A stretch of DNA of 64,000 bases from JBBQYD01 sp942493075. Its GTDB lineage: Bacteria > Verrucomicrobiota > Verrucomicrobiia > Limisphaerales > UBA8199. Position 1 is the stretch's first letter, and each line of letters opens with the position of its first letter. The notes under the pieces are model-generated. The model ran no database searches and was not told the DNA's origin. It was given only the letters and a program-made list of their open reading frames with translations. The position numbers and the translations under genes are program-made. This document shows, one piece after another, positions 7,357 to 15,566 of this stretch. Location: the NCBI GenBank assembly GCA_942493075.1, contig OW818681.1, positions 5,766,001-5,830,000 on the forward strand. The letters run 5' to 3'.

Positions 7357-8963
7357 ATGGCAGTGCTTAGGGATTGAACCGCGGCCCCGGCTGGGAGCGG
7401 TGCGGAGTTAGTCGGCAAATACAAAATGCAATTGGCTTCCGCCAGGCTCGTCAGATCTCCAGAACTGCTCCAGCGCAAAGGCGTGATCGTTATTGTCCCA
7501 TGTGGCAAAGCCCAGCGGGCGGGCCAAAATGTTTCGTGGGGGCCGGAGCCTGATGAGAGTGGCGCAGCGAGGGTGCCGGTTAAGAACTCCGTCCCTTCCA
7601 AGGCGCCTGACCATCGCTCAAGCGCCTGTCGCACGTAAAGGTTCAAGCAGACAAAATGAGCGAGAGGATTTCCAGGCAACCCGAACGCCAGGGTATGCCC
7701 TCGATTAGCGACGATAAGCGGTTTGCCGGGACGCGCATTGGTTCTGCTCACTTGGATTTTGAACCCTGCCTCTTCGAGCAACCGGCGGGTGAAATCATGC
7801 TCCCCAACACTGGCGCCGCCCGAGATCAGCACGAGGTCAATGTCATCCGACACGCTTTGGAGCGCTTCGCGAAGGTCTGATTCCTCCTCCCTCACACGCT
7901 TCTGTTCGGGAAGGATGCTCCATTGCGCCAGAAACTGACGAACAAGCGTGGAATTTGAATCGCGGATTTGTCCCGCAGCCGGCACCTGATCCGGGGCAAC
8001 CAGTTCATTTCCGGTGGCCAGGTGAACCACACGCGGGAGACGCGTGACCAGCGGATCAACCGCACCGACACTCGCGAGCAACGCCGACGCCCCGGCGGTG
8101 AGGAGGGTCCCCGATGAAATCAACTCTTTGCCGGCCTGTGCATCTTCACCACGAAACCGCACGTTATCCAGCCTGTCTCTGCTGAGCAGTTGAATGAAGC
8201 CGTCCTCCACTCGCACATCCTCCTTCATTACAACGACCAGGTCGCGGGACGGTACCGCGCCGCCGGTTAAGATACGCATCGCCTCCCCGGAGGCTAAGCT
8301 TCGAGAACTCCAGTCCCCGGCCCGGATTTCGTCCACGACGACGAATCGGCTGCATGAATCGTTCTTTCGTATGAGGTACCCGTCCACGGATGATCGATCG
8401 AATGCAGGCAGATCTTCCGGAGCCATTACCGGCTGACGCAGAACTCGGCCATGCGCGGCATCGAGCTCCACTCGCTCTGCAGGCAATGTCTGGGATAAGC
8501 CCGAAATGAGAGTCCGCACTTCCTCGGCGGAAGGATGCTTATTAAGGGCGCGCGCCGGGTCGGTCTCACGCGTCTCCGAGGACGGAATGGCACGGGTCTT
8601 CCAAATGGGGACATCCTGCTTAAGCCGATCCATGAAGCCAGCCAGCATCCGGAAAGCTTCAGCGCGGTGTTTCGCTGCAACGCCCACATAAATGGCTGCT
8701 TCACCCACGGGCACAAAACCGACGCGATGTATGACAATCGCGGTGGTGCAGGGATTCTCCACGGCCAACTCTGCCAGGATCTCGCGTGCCTTGTTCTCAG
8801 CCATCGGGCTATAGGCTTCGTATTCCAGTCCCAGGATGGTCCCGCCGTTTTCCTCATCTCGCACGAGGCCCCGAAACTCCACCCACGCGCCCACCCGCGG
8901 TTCTGCTGCACCCGGTATCGCGGCGGGAATCTCAGTGCTGGTTATTGTGACTTCAATGCGCAT
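7347..8963 (-). CDS. moaE-moeA: fused molybdopterin synthase large subunit (MoaE) and molybdopterin molybdenumtransferase (MoeA)
   Basis: One 538-residue protein with two enzymes of the same pathway. Residues 1-135 are MoaE: RGLVR (31-35), LEYEAYSPMAE, HRVGFVPVGEAAIYVGV, KHRAEAF (98-104) and KQDVPIWK (115-122), whose Lys residues are the catalytic ones of MPT synthase; the partner MoaD is encoded just upstream. Residues about 143-538 are MoeA: AFDRSSVDGYL, GEAMRILTGGAVPSRD, VVMKEDV, HLATGNELV, ISGGASVGEHDFTRR and FGLPGNPLAHFV, which bind molybdate and adenylated molybdopterin. The MoeA C-terminal domain is present though divergent. No stop or frame change separates the halves. The fusion would couple dithiolene formation (step 2) with metal insertion (step 4). 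A broken second copy of the MoeA part lies at 32605-32753. Confidence 0.95.
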   Translation of the reverse strand: MRIEVTITSTEIPAAIPGAAEPRVGAWVEFRGLVRDEENGGTILGLEYEAYSPMAENKAREILAELAVENPCTTAIVIHRVGFVPVGEAAIYVGVAAKHRAEAFRMLAGFMDRLKQDVPIWKTRAIPSSETRETDPARALNKHPSAEEVRTLISGLSQTLPAERVELDAAHGRVLRQPVMAPEDLPAFDRSSVDGYLIRKNDSCSRFVVVDEIRAGDWSSRSLASGEAMRILTGGAVPSRDLVVVMKEDVRVEDGFIQLLSRDRLDNVRFRGEDAQAGKELISSGTLLTAGASALLASVGAVDPLVTRLPRVVHLATGNELVAPDQVPAAGQIRDSNSTLVRQFLAQWSILPEQKRVREEESDLREALQSVSDDIDLVLISGGASVGEHDFTRRLLEEAGFKIQVSRTNARPGKPLIVANRGHTLAFGLPGNPLAHFVCLNLYVRQALERWSGALEGTEFLTGTLAAPLSSGSGPHETFWPARWALPHGTITITPLRWSSSGDLTSLAEANCILYLPTNSAPLPAGAAVQSLSTAICR

Positions 8964-8975
8964 GACTGGACGTGT

Positions 8976-9212
8976 CTAACCTCCCGAGACCGGTGGTATG
9001 AGAGCGACCTCATCGCTGTTGTTGAAGATTTCGCTCGCGCTGGCGAACTCGCCGTTTCTCGCCAGGCGCACGACGCTTCGATGAACGGAGAGCACAGGGT
9101 AACTGTGGATTAGGAGCTCCCACAGGGAGCCTGTATCCAAGCCGTCAGCGTCGAGATTCACTTCCCGTTGCCCTACGGCATCTTTCACATGAGCAAAAAA
9201 CAGAACTTTCAT
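8976..9212 (-). CDS. moaD: molybdopterin synthase small (sulfur-carrier) subunit
   Basis: 78-residue ubiquitin-fold sulfur carrier that donates two sulfurs to cyclic pyranopterin monophosphate within MPT synthase. It starts MKVLFFAHVKDAVGQ, has DEVALIPPVSGG at the end, and finishes exactly in the essential Gly-Gly whose C-terminus becomes a thiocarboxylate. It lies 4 bp after the tauE-like gene and 12 bp before moaE-moeA, so the two MPT synthase subunits are adjacent. The MoeB-type activating enzyme that must adenylate this tail is not in the window. Confidence 0.95.
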   Translation of the reverse strand: MKVLFFAHVKDAVGQREVNLDADGLDTGSLWELLIHSYPVLSVHRSVVRLARNGEFASASEIFNNSDEVALIPPVSGG

Positions 9213-9216
9213 ATCG

Positions 9217-9972
9217 TTACTTTCCCATCAAAAGGAGCTTTCCAGCCGCGATCCACAGAACCAGGGTCAGCGCGCGATGGAATGCTGGGGTCTTCCATCG
9301 ACTCACGCCAAAATGGGTGCCAGCCACCGCTCCCAAAATGCCGGTTGCAAGGGAGGCCGTCCAAAGCGGCGCCCAAACCATTGCGCTGCTGCCGAGGCCA
9401 ACGAGCCCGGCAACAGAGTTCACCACGATGAACAGAGCAGAGATGCCGCCGGCAACCTTCGGGCCGCACCAGCGCATGAGGATTAGGAGGGGCGTGAGGA
9501 ACACGCCACCGCCAATCCCAGTCATTCCAGCCAGAAGCCCCAGCACAGCGCCGCAGAAGAGAGAAACAGTCCAGCCCGGTTCGGTTATCGAGTTGGCTTC
9601 AGACTGATTCCGCCTCAGCACCAGGCACAAGCCAGCCGCCAAAAGCCCTACGGCAAGCACCACAGCATAAGCCATCCCCTCGAGATGCATTTGGCTCCCA
9701 ATGAATGCGCAAGGGATGGAGGTGACCGCAAAGGGCCAGAAGATCCTGGAGCTAAAGAAACCTTGTTTGTTGAATCGCAGGAAAGAAATTCCAGCAACCA
9801 CGATGTTCATCCAGAGCGCCCCGGGCCGTGCGAAAGCAGGGCTCAGCCCCAGCAATGCAGCCACTGCAAGATAGCCTGTGGCCCCGCCGTGTCCTACCGA
9901 GGAGTAAAGAAAGGCCACCACGCCGATGGAGATCGGCAGCAGCAGGTGCTGAATGAAACTGGGTTCTAGCAC
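9217..9972 (-). CDS. TauE/SafE (DUF81) family membrane permease
   Basis: 251 residues with about eight membrane helices in two repeats, each beginning with the family's Gly-rich signature: FLYSSVGHGGATGYLAVAAL (about 21-40) and GLLAGMTGIGGGVFLTPLL (about 142-160). TauE/SafE proteins move sulfite, sulfonates or other small anions, usually outward. It is the first gene of the molybdenum-cofactor operon and is preceded by an FNR-type site. The start is a GTG with no Shine-Dalgarno sequence, lying where transcription would be expected to begin. Because cofactor synthesis consumes sulfur and molybdate, it could handle a sulfur anion or oxyanion; this is inferred from position only. Confidence 0.85.
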   Translation of the reverse strand: MLEPSFIQHLLLPISIGVVAFLYSSVGHGGATGYLAVAALLGLSPAFARPGALWMNIVVAGISFLRFNKQGFFSSRIFWPFAVTSIPCAFIGSQMHLEGMAYAVVLAVGLLAAGLCLVLRRNQSEANSITEPGWTVSLFCGAVLGLLAGMTGIGGGVFLTPLLILMRWCGPKVAGGISALFIVVNSVAGLVGLGSSAMVWAPLWTASLATGILGAVAGTHFGVSRWKTPAFHRALTLVLWIAAGKLLLMGK

Positions 9973-10005
9973 GGTTACAATCTAACAGAGGGCACTTTTG
10001 CCGCG

Positions 10006-10019
10006 TTGATCCAGGTCAA
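10006..10019 (-). promoter_or_regulatory. FNR/DNR-type anaerobox of the molybdenum-cofactor operon
   Basis: TTGATCCAGGTCAA (read on plus) is a near-perfect CRP/FNR-family palindrome TTGAT-N4-(A/G)TCAA. On the minus strand it is followed after 21 bp by TAGATT (9979-9984), a fair -10 hexamer, then 6 bp and the GTG of the tauE-like gene. The centre is about 41 bp upstream of the start codon, the spacing of class II FNR activation sites. The identical 14-mer precedes the nap operon at 17235-17248. A further small palindrome AATTCCGGGAATT lies at 10030-10042. Confidence 0.8.
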
Positions 10020-10085
10020 AGACGTGGATAATTCCGGGAATTGTTTTTGTGGCAACAAACGGAAGCAAAACACGGAGGAGGCATC

Positions 10086-10424
10086 CTAGAAATCGTGGCG
10101 AATACGGACGATGCGATATCCTTCACTCGCTTGCATCAGTGTGTCGCACCAGACGGCACCTTCATACCGGTAGCGCAGTTGAAGACCTCTCACCACACGG
10201 CTCTGAAGCAGTCCGGCAGCCTGGTCGAGAGTTAGCGCTGAGCGATCAGGAACTCGTTCTGTAGCGGCGTATTTTGGAAGAATCTCCAGCAACTCCGCGC
10301 AAGCCGCGATGTCTCCGAACAGCGCTGCTACCTGATCCATGCTCAACGTTGCTCCATGCAACTCGGGCAGCGCCCGCTGTATTGCGGGATTGTAATTTTC
10401 ATCGGATTGCTCAGGTGACGTCAT
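10086..10424 (-). CDS. unrecognised small protein, last gene of the nap operon
   Basis: 112 residues beginning MTSPEQSDENYNPAIQ at the ATGA overlap with the upstream ferredoxin gene; no signal peptide or membrane helix. The N-terminal two thirds looks helical (MDQVAALFGDIAACAELLEIL, then SALTLDQAAGLLQS). The C-terminal third is strand-rich and aromatic (LQLRYRYEGAVWCDTLM, then GYRIVRIRHDF). I do not recognise the family. Tight coupling to napB and the ferredoxin suggests a cytoplasmic accessory role in nitrate reductase maturation or control; that is inference. Confidence 0.7.
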   Translation of the reverse strand: MTSPEQSDENYNPAIQRALPELHGATLSMDQVAALFGDIAACAELLEILPKYAATERVPDRSALTLDQAAGLLQSRVVRGLQLRYRYEGAVWCDTLMQASEGYRIVRIRHDF

Positions 10425-10756
10425 GGGATCAATTCTTTGTGAACCGGCATACGGTTGCGGCGCGGCAGCATAAGGACTGCATTGACCGGCGCAGGGCACA
10501 CTTGCTGGCAGATGCCACACCCCGTGCAAATGCTGGGCATCACCATGGGCATGCCCTGATTTCGCTCTATGGCGCCGGGTATCGGGCACCGTTCATAGCA
10601 GGTCGCGCAAAAGGAGGTTAGAGCGAGGCAATGGCGCCCTTGAATCACAGCAATCTGGGCTTGGGCTGCCGTTATAGGCATCTGTTCCTTTCCCTGCCTT
10701 TGCAGCGGACGCACCAGCATCGAAAACACATCGCGCCGAGTCAGACGTGACTTCAT
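10421..10756 (-). CDS. NapF/NapG-like 4Fe-4S ferredoxin
   Basis: 111 residues with a basic N-terminus (SRLTRRDVFSMLVRP). Two cysteine groups are visible: CLALTSFCATCYERCP (about 43-58) and CTGCGICQQVCP (about 77-88), consistent with two 4Fe-4S clusters, although the first group has irregular spacing. NapF-type proteins act in the cytoplasm on NapA maturation, whereas NapG types are exported; the RR near the start is followed by no clear hydrophobic export segment, so a cytoplasmic NapF-like role is favoured. It overlaps napB and the next gene by 4 bp each. Confidence 0.8.
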   Translation of the reverse strand: MKSRLTRRDVFSMLVRPLQRQGKEQMPITAAQAQIAVIQGRHCLALTSFCATCYERCPIPGAIERNQGMPMVMPSICTGCGICQQVCPAPVNAVLMLPRRNRMPVHKELIP

Positions 10757-11586
10757 CTCTTCACCTGGTTGAAATCCCCGATTGATTCCTGCGCAAACGA
10801 ACGGAAGTAAAGCCGCTGATCGATTTCAGCCGATGGAACATGGCATTGCTGGCAGGAGCGTCGATCTGGATGCGGCGTGCGCAAGCCGAAGAGGCCTTGG
10901 GGACCGTGGCAGCTCAGGCAATCGCTGCGCATCATCGTGCCATGCGGAATGGTAGGTGGCGCCAAGGCCCACGCACGGCTGCCCTTTAGCGGTGCATCCA
11001 AGCCGGAAAACGTGTTCGCCGAAAGAGGCTCAAGCAGGCTTGCCTCCATCAGAGGAATGCGTGAACCGAGTGCGGGCACGTGACACTGGGTGCAACTGGT
11101 GTATTGGGCGTGGCTCATCTTGGGTGCCACCTTGTCCTTGACCGTCAATCCCTCGCTGTGACATGCAAGGCATGAAGCTGAGGAATCCTGCGCGATAGGG
11201 TGCGGAACCACAGGAGGAGCGCCATCGTAAGCCCGGCGGCTTTTACGCTCGTGTATCGAAGCAGCGCGCGACGTCTCTGTCACATTTGTCAGCGTTTTGA
11301 TGTCCACCACAGGCTGGACCAGTTTGGAGATGTGGCTCTCCCACTCCTTGTTCGGACCATCCTGCAGACGGCGCTGTTCGGCATAGCCGGTGGCGGCATG
11401 CAGGATTTCCTGGTTCTCCTGATCGTGCGAGATCAACACGCTGGGAGCCAGCGATGTGGGTTGCGAGCGCAAGTGCGAGCTGGTCTGTTGCAACCCCATG
11501 AAGTAGCCGCTGACCGCCGCCGTCACGCAAACGACGCCCACGATCACGGCTGCTCGCCGATACTTTGCCGGGTCGATTGGCTTCAC
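10753..11586 (-). CDS. napB: membrane-anchored tandem NapB-like tetraheme cytochrome c
   Basis: 277 residues from a GTG that overlaps the napA stop (GTGA, 11583-11586); a start at 11634 would overlap napA by 52 bp. One membrane helix (about 12-30) anchors it on the periplasmic side. Two copies of a NapB signature follow. Module 1 has APPVVPH, then CLACH (about 139) and CTQCHVP (about 165). Module 2 has APPTIPH, then CLSCH (about 223) and CQQCHVP (about 245). Normal NapB is diheme, soluble and about 150 residues, so this protein carries twice the hemes in one chain. Its expected role is to pass electrons to NapA. Confidence 0.85.
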   Translation of the reverse strand: MKPIDPAKYRRAAVIVGVVCVTAAVSGYFMGLQQTSSHLRSQPTSLAPSVLISHDQENQEILHAATGYAEQRRLQDGPNKEWESHISKLVQPVVDIKTLTNVTETSRAASIHERKSRRAYDGAPPVVPHPIAQDSSASCLACHSEGLTVKDKVAPKMSHAQYTSCTQCHVPALGSRIPLMEASLLEPLSANTFSGLDAPLKGSRAWALAPPTIPHGTMMRSDCLSCHGPQGLFGLRTPHPDRRSCQQCHVPSAEIDQRLYFRSFAQESIGDFNQVKR

Positions 11587-14000
11587 GAGTTTTCTTCTCG
11601 TTTCAGGTTCACCTTTGAAACCGCTGCGGCGCACTTCTTATAGTCTGGCTGGAAGGAAAGCGGGTCCGGGTCTCCAAGGGTGATGTTATTGACCATCAGC
11701 CGCTGATCAAAGAACGGGATGAATAGAGAACCGCGCGGGGGACGGCTCCGGCCTTGTATCCAAACAGGCAATGCGAGCTCGCCGCGCCGTGTCCGCACAA
11801 CCACGGTGTCGCCATTGGCAAACCCGTGTTCCCGCGCGTCTTCAGGGTGCATCTCAACGTAAGCGTGTGGCATGGAACCGCTCAGTTGCGGAATGCGCAT
11901 GGTCATGGTGCCGGAATGCCAATGCTCCAACACACGGCCCGTGCACAGCCAGAATGGGTAATCTTTATCCGGCTCCTCGGCCGCTTTGACGTATGGCGCA
12001 AACCAGATCAGCGCCCTGTCATCCTTTGTGACCGAGTGATAAAACTGGATATCAGTGCCTTTCTTCACAAAAGGATCGTCAAAACCTGAAAAGCGAAACT
12101 TCGTTTCGCGCCACGAACCGTCCGGTTGTTCCACCACAGGCCAGCGCAGGCCGCGCGCTTTGACGTACTCCGTGTATGGCGCAAGATTCTTGTGCTTGTA
12201 AGTGCTAAACTTCCGGTACTCATCGAACAGCACTTCATCGACATTGACGTCGTAGTAACGTTTCCATTCCCAGACCGGCACAGTGTTGCCTTTGCCATCC
12301 TTGATGGTGAAAAGGAAGTTGCCATCCTTGTCCTTCATTCCCGGATGACCCAACTCATACAACTTGTGCGCCAGCGCGATGGTCATCCAGCAATCGTCGC
12401 GGGCTTCGCCGGGAGGGTTCACCATCTTGAACCATTGCTGCGTTCTCCGTTCCGAGTTGCCATACATCCCATTTTTCTCGACCCACATGGCCGCAGGCAG
12501 GACGAGATCGGCCAGTTCAGTTGTCGCCGTGGGATAAATGTCAGAAACGATCAGGAACTTGTCCTCCAAACCTTTCTTTGCGAGAAACAGCTTATTCAGG
12601 TTGGGCAGGGTGTGGCCCGGGTTGGTGACTTGCACGAAAATCGTGCTGATATCGCCTCCCTTGTCGGATGGCGTGCAGAACTTCTCCCACATCTTGACCG
12701 TGTGGTGGCCCACTCTTTCGCTGATCCTTCCGCCAGGCACGTTCCAGATCTCCTCGCTGTCCTTCCGATGCTCAGGATTGGTAACGAGGCGTCCACCCGG
12801 CAGGAAGTTGCACATGGTGCCAACCTCGCGAGCCGTACCGCACGCGCTTGGTTGTCCTGTCAATGAAGTTGGAGCATCCCCGGGACGGCCGAAATGGCCG
12901 CTCAGCAGGTGGACTCCATGCACCAACCGGTTGATATCTGTCCCCCGGCTGTGCTGGTTGAAACCCATGCACCAGACGCTCGTGATGCGTAGATCGCGCT
13001 TGCCGAACAAATCGCCCAGCAACCGTATCTTTTCCGCAGGAACACCTGACAGCTTTTCCACGTATTCGGGTGTGTACAGTTCCACCTCCTTCTTGTAATC
13101 CTCGAAGGACATCGGTTCGCCGGCCAGCGTGGGAACCGTAGTATTGCGACGGAAGTTGCAGTAGCGTTTGACGAACTCGGCGTCATAGGTGTTGTTCCTG
13201 ATCAACAGGTGAGCGATGCCATTGGCGATCGCGAGATCGGTGTGTGGCCGGAACTCCAGGAAGTGCTGGCAATGCTCCGTGCTGCGGGTGCGCCGTGTGC
13301 CGATGTCGATAATGGTGACATCCTCACCTCGTGTCCGGCGGTCGATCACTCGGGAGAACAAAACCGGGTGCATCTCAGCCATGTTGTTGCCCCAGAGGAT
13401 CAGCACATTGCAGCGGTCCAGGTCGTCGTAGCACCCGGCAGGCTCATCCACCCCGTAGGTGGAAAGGAAACCGGTGACAGCGCTTGCCATGCACAAACGC
13501 GCGTTCGGTTCAATGTGGTTGTTGCTCAAACCACCTTTCATGAACTTCTGCGCGGCGTAGCCTTCCGGAATGGTCCATTGGCCCGACCCGTAGAACGCAA
13601 ACCTCTCCGGTGCTGCCATCACGCGTTTGGCAAAAATGTCCATGGCCTCTTCCCACGAGATCGGTTCGAGCTTCCCGTCGCGCCGCAGCAGAGGCGTGGT
13701 CAGACGATCCTTCCCGTAAAGAGCCAGGCCGACGTGGTAGCCTTTGACACAGAGCAGGCCTTTGTTAACCTCGGCCAATTGATCCCCCTGGATGCCGACC
13801 ACACGGCCATCCTTCACGCCCACTCGCACGTGACAGCCCGTGCCGCAAAAGCGGCAGGGCGCTTTATCCCAACGGACTCCGGAGGCATCTTCAGTGGCGG
13901 GTGATTTTGACGGTGCAGCCGCCCCGGCACGCAGCCCACAGGCGGCTGTTGCCGCTGCAAGGGCAGAAAGTCTTACAAATTCTCTTCGATCCATATTCAT
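11583..14000 (-). CDS. napA: periplasmic nitrate reductase catalytic subunit
   Basis: Reduces nitrate to nitrite in the periplasm using Mo-bisMGD and one 4Fe-4S cluster. 805 residues. The N-terminus is a twin-arginine signal (RREFVRLSALAAATAACGL, 5-23). The cluster ligands are CRFCGTGC (49-56) and CVKG (84). The Mo-binding Cys is in NARLCMASAV (about 170). Further family blocks include WGNNMAEMHPVLFSR, SVWCMGFNQHSRGTDINR and FWLCTGRVLEHWHSGTMT. The ATG at 14000 overlaps the napD stop (ATGA); an in-frame extension upstream to 14165 has no conservation. Codon overlap with napB downstream suggests strict co-translation. Confidence 0.97.
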   Translation of the reverse strand: MNMDRREFVRLSALAAATAACGLRAGAAAPSKSPATEDASGVRWDKAPCRFCGTGCHVRVGVKDGRVVGIQGDQLAEVNKGLLCVKGYHVGLALYGKDRLTTPLLRRDGKLEPISWEEAMDIFAKRVMAAPERFAFYGSGQWTIPEGYAAQKFMKGGLSNNHIEPNARLCMASAVTGFLSTYGVDEPAGCYDDLDRCNVLILWGNNMAEMHPVLFSRVIDRRTRGEDVTIIDIGTRRTRSTEHCQHFLEFRPHTDLAIANGIAHLLIRNNTYDAEFVKRYCNFRRNTTVPTLAGEPMSFEDYKKEVELYTPEYVEKLSGVPAEKIRLLGDLFGKRDLRITSVWCMGFNQHSRGTDINRLVHGVHLLSGHFGRPGDAPTSLTGQPSACGTAREVGTMCNFLPGGRLVTNPEHRKDSEEIWNVPGGRISERVGHHTVKMWEKFCTPSDKGGDISTIFVQVTNPGHTLPNLNKLFLAKKGLEDKFLIVSDIYPTATTELADLVLPAAMWVEKNGMYGNSERRTQQWFKMVNPPGEARDDCWMTIALAHKLYELGHPGMKDKDGNFLFTIKDGKGNTVPVWEWKRYYDVNVDEVLFDEYRKFSTYKHKNLAPYTEYVKARGLRWPVVEQPDGSWRETKFRFSGFDDPFVKKGTDIQFYHSVTKDDRALIWFAPYVKAAEEPDKDYPFWLCTGRVLEHWHSGTMTMRIPQLSGSMPHAYVEMHPEDAREHGFANGDTVVVRTRRGELALPVWIQGRSRPPRGSLFIPFFDQRLMVNNITLGDPDPLSFQPDYKKCAAAVSKVNLKREENS

Positions 14001-14266
14001 GAGAGCACCTCGCCTGTTCTTGCCAAATCTTCTGTGTCCAAAAAGTTGACCTGTATGACATCTATGAACTCCACCCCGGGAACGCTTTGAATCCAGTCGT
14101 GCAGGTCCAGGCTTGACCGTGGTGTCTCGGCTTCCGCAGCGACGGGTAGCCAGCGGAGGTTGCACTCGCCGAGTGTAAGCTCAGGCCGAGCTTGGAGCGC
14201 CTGCCTGCCTTCCGCAGCCAATGCCGGGTCCGAGGATAGAGTGATAAGGAGAGCGCTGGTGATCAT
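13997..14266 (-). CDS. napD: NapD-like chaperone for the NapA twin-arginine signal
   Basis: 89 residues, the size of NapD. It starts MITSALLITLSSDP, with a middle GVEFIDVIQVNFLDTED block matching the strand-helix-strand ferredoxin-like fold of NapD (compare G(V/A)...V....... in the family). NapD binds the NapA signal peptide and holds the enzyme back from export until the cofactor is inserted. Sequence conservation is weak, so the call leans on position: it lies immediately before napA with an ATGA overlap, and one base after the nrfD-like gene. Confidence 0.75.
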   Translation of the reverse strand: MITSALLITLSSDPALAAEGRQALQARPELTLGECNLRWLPVAAEAETPRSSLDLHDWIQSVPGVEFIDVIQVNFLDTEDLARTGEVLS

Positions 14267-14267
14267 A

Positions 14268-15563
14268 TCAGGCGTGGATCAGGGTTTTGGGCTGCGGCTT
14301 CGGCTTCGCTACCGGTTTGTGGGATTGGCGAATGGCGTTTCGGGCCACCTTAAGCAAGATCGTGTAGATCATCAGGCCGAGGGCCCAGATCCCTGCCATC
14401 ACTTTCCATTCAATGGCGCTGGGGACATACTCAATCATCTCGTGCAACGTGGAGGGAACGAAACCTGGAATGACCATTCCCATGCCTTTCTCGATCCAGA
14501 TCCCCGCGAATGCCAGAGCGCAGGCGCTAATGAGCATCGGGGGATGTTCGAAGACCTTCGGACAGAGCAGCAGGATGGCTGCGGCAACGGTCATGCCAAC
14601 CGAGCTCCAGATCCACGGCACCAGCGCGTTGTGCCCGTGCAACCCGAAGTAGAGGTACTTGGCGGCTGAGGTGTGGGAACCGCCGGTGTAAAACTCGACA
14701 AACACTTCCGAGATCAACATCAGCAGATTGATCAGGATCGTGATGCGCATGATGTTCACGAGCGTGCGGATCGGGCTGTTACCGAACTCCGTCCCCAAAG
14801 CGCGGCGAAGGACATGGATAGCAACAATGATGAAGGCAGGTCCCGACACAAACGCAGACGTGAGGAAGCGTGGGGCCAGCAACGCCGTGTTCCAGAAGGG
14901 GCGGCTCCCCAGCCCGCAGTAAAGAAACGCGGTTACTGTGTGAATCGAGATAGCCCATACGATCGAGATCAACACAAAGGGCACATACCATTTGGGGTTC
15001 GGCTTCCGTCCCAGGAAACGCATGTACAGGAGGTACCCGCAGATATGCATGTTGAGCAGCAGGTAGCCATTCAACACGATCACGTCCCACGTGAGCATGG
15101 AGACCGGCCAGTTGAACTTGCCGAGGCCTGGCAGCAGATGCCAAAAGCGATCGGGACGCCCGAGGTCACAAACGACAAACAGCAAAGCCATGATTAAGGC
15201 AGCGATCGCGAGCAGTTCCCCGATCAAGGTCAGATCGTGCATCTCTTCGTCGTGATACAGGTAGGCCGGGATCACCATCATCACCCCTCCGGCAGCGAGC
15301 CCGACCAGGAAAGTGAAATTCGCGATGTAGAGCCCCCAGGAAACGTGATCGCTCATGTTGGTAACCTGCATGCCGTCGCGCACCTGCACAGCCCATGCGT
15401 TTGCACCAACAAGGAACACAGCCGTGAGCACCGTCATCCACGTGTAAAATACCCAATTACCCTCTAGAGAATCCCACAGCGCCTGGGCGATGAACCTGGG
15501 ATAGCTGCGCCAATGCGCCTGGGGAGGACTCAACCGCTGGGTTTCTGAAGGATTGCGGCTCAT
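14268..15563 (-). CDS. NrfD/PsrC-family integral membrane quinol oxidase subunit
   Basis: 431 residues with about ten membrane helices (first near 36-56, last near 390-410). Recognisable NrfD/PsrC-type stretches include MSDHVSWGLYIANFTFLVGLAAGG near the start, LGRPDRFWHLLPGLGKFNWPVSMLTWD and HTVTAFLYCGLGSRPFWNTA. Such proteins bind quinol and hand electrons to an NrfC-type Fe-S subunit. In this operon it follows the NrfC-like gene by 3 bp and precedes napD, taking the place normally held by NapC or NapGH. The C-terminus (after about 412) is a basic, Pro/Lys-rich cytoplasmic tail. Confidence 0.92.
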   Translation of the reverse strand: MSRNPSETQRLSPPQAHWRSYPRFIAQALWDSLEGNWVFYTWMTVLTAVFLVGANAWAVQVRDGMQVTNMSDHVSWGLYIANFTFLVGLAAGGVMMVIPAYLYHDEEMHDLTLIGELLAIAALIMALLFVVCDLGRPDRFWHLLPGLGKFNWPVSMLTWDVIVLNGYLLLNMHICGYLLYMRFLGRKPNPKWYVPFVLISIVWAISIHTVTAFLYCGLGSRPFWNTALLAPRFLTSAFVSGPAFIIVAIHVLRRALGTEFGNSPIRTLVNIMRITILINLLMLISEVFVEFYTGGSHTSAAKYLYFGLHGHNALVPWIWSSVGMTVAAAILLLCPKVFEHPPMLISACALAFAGIWIEKGMGMVIPGFVPSTLHEMIEYVPSAIEWKVMAGIWALGLMIYTILLKVARNAIRQSHKPVAKPKPQPKTLIHA

Positions 15564-15566
15564 GGA

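Noticed and set aside
10030..10042. AATTCCGGGAATT followed by GTTTTT as a terminator
   Set aside because: The T-run lies on the strand with no upstream gene and the stem is only 5 bp; it may instead be a binding site, but there is no equivalent upstream of the nap box.
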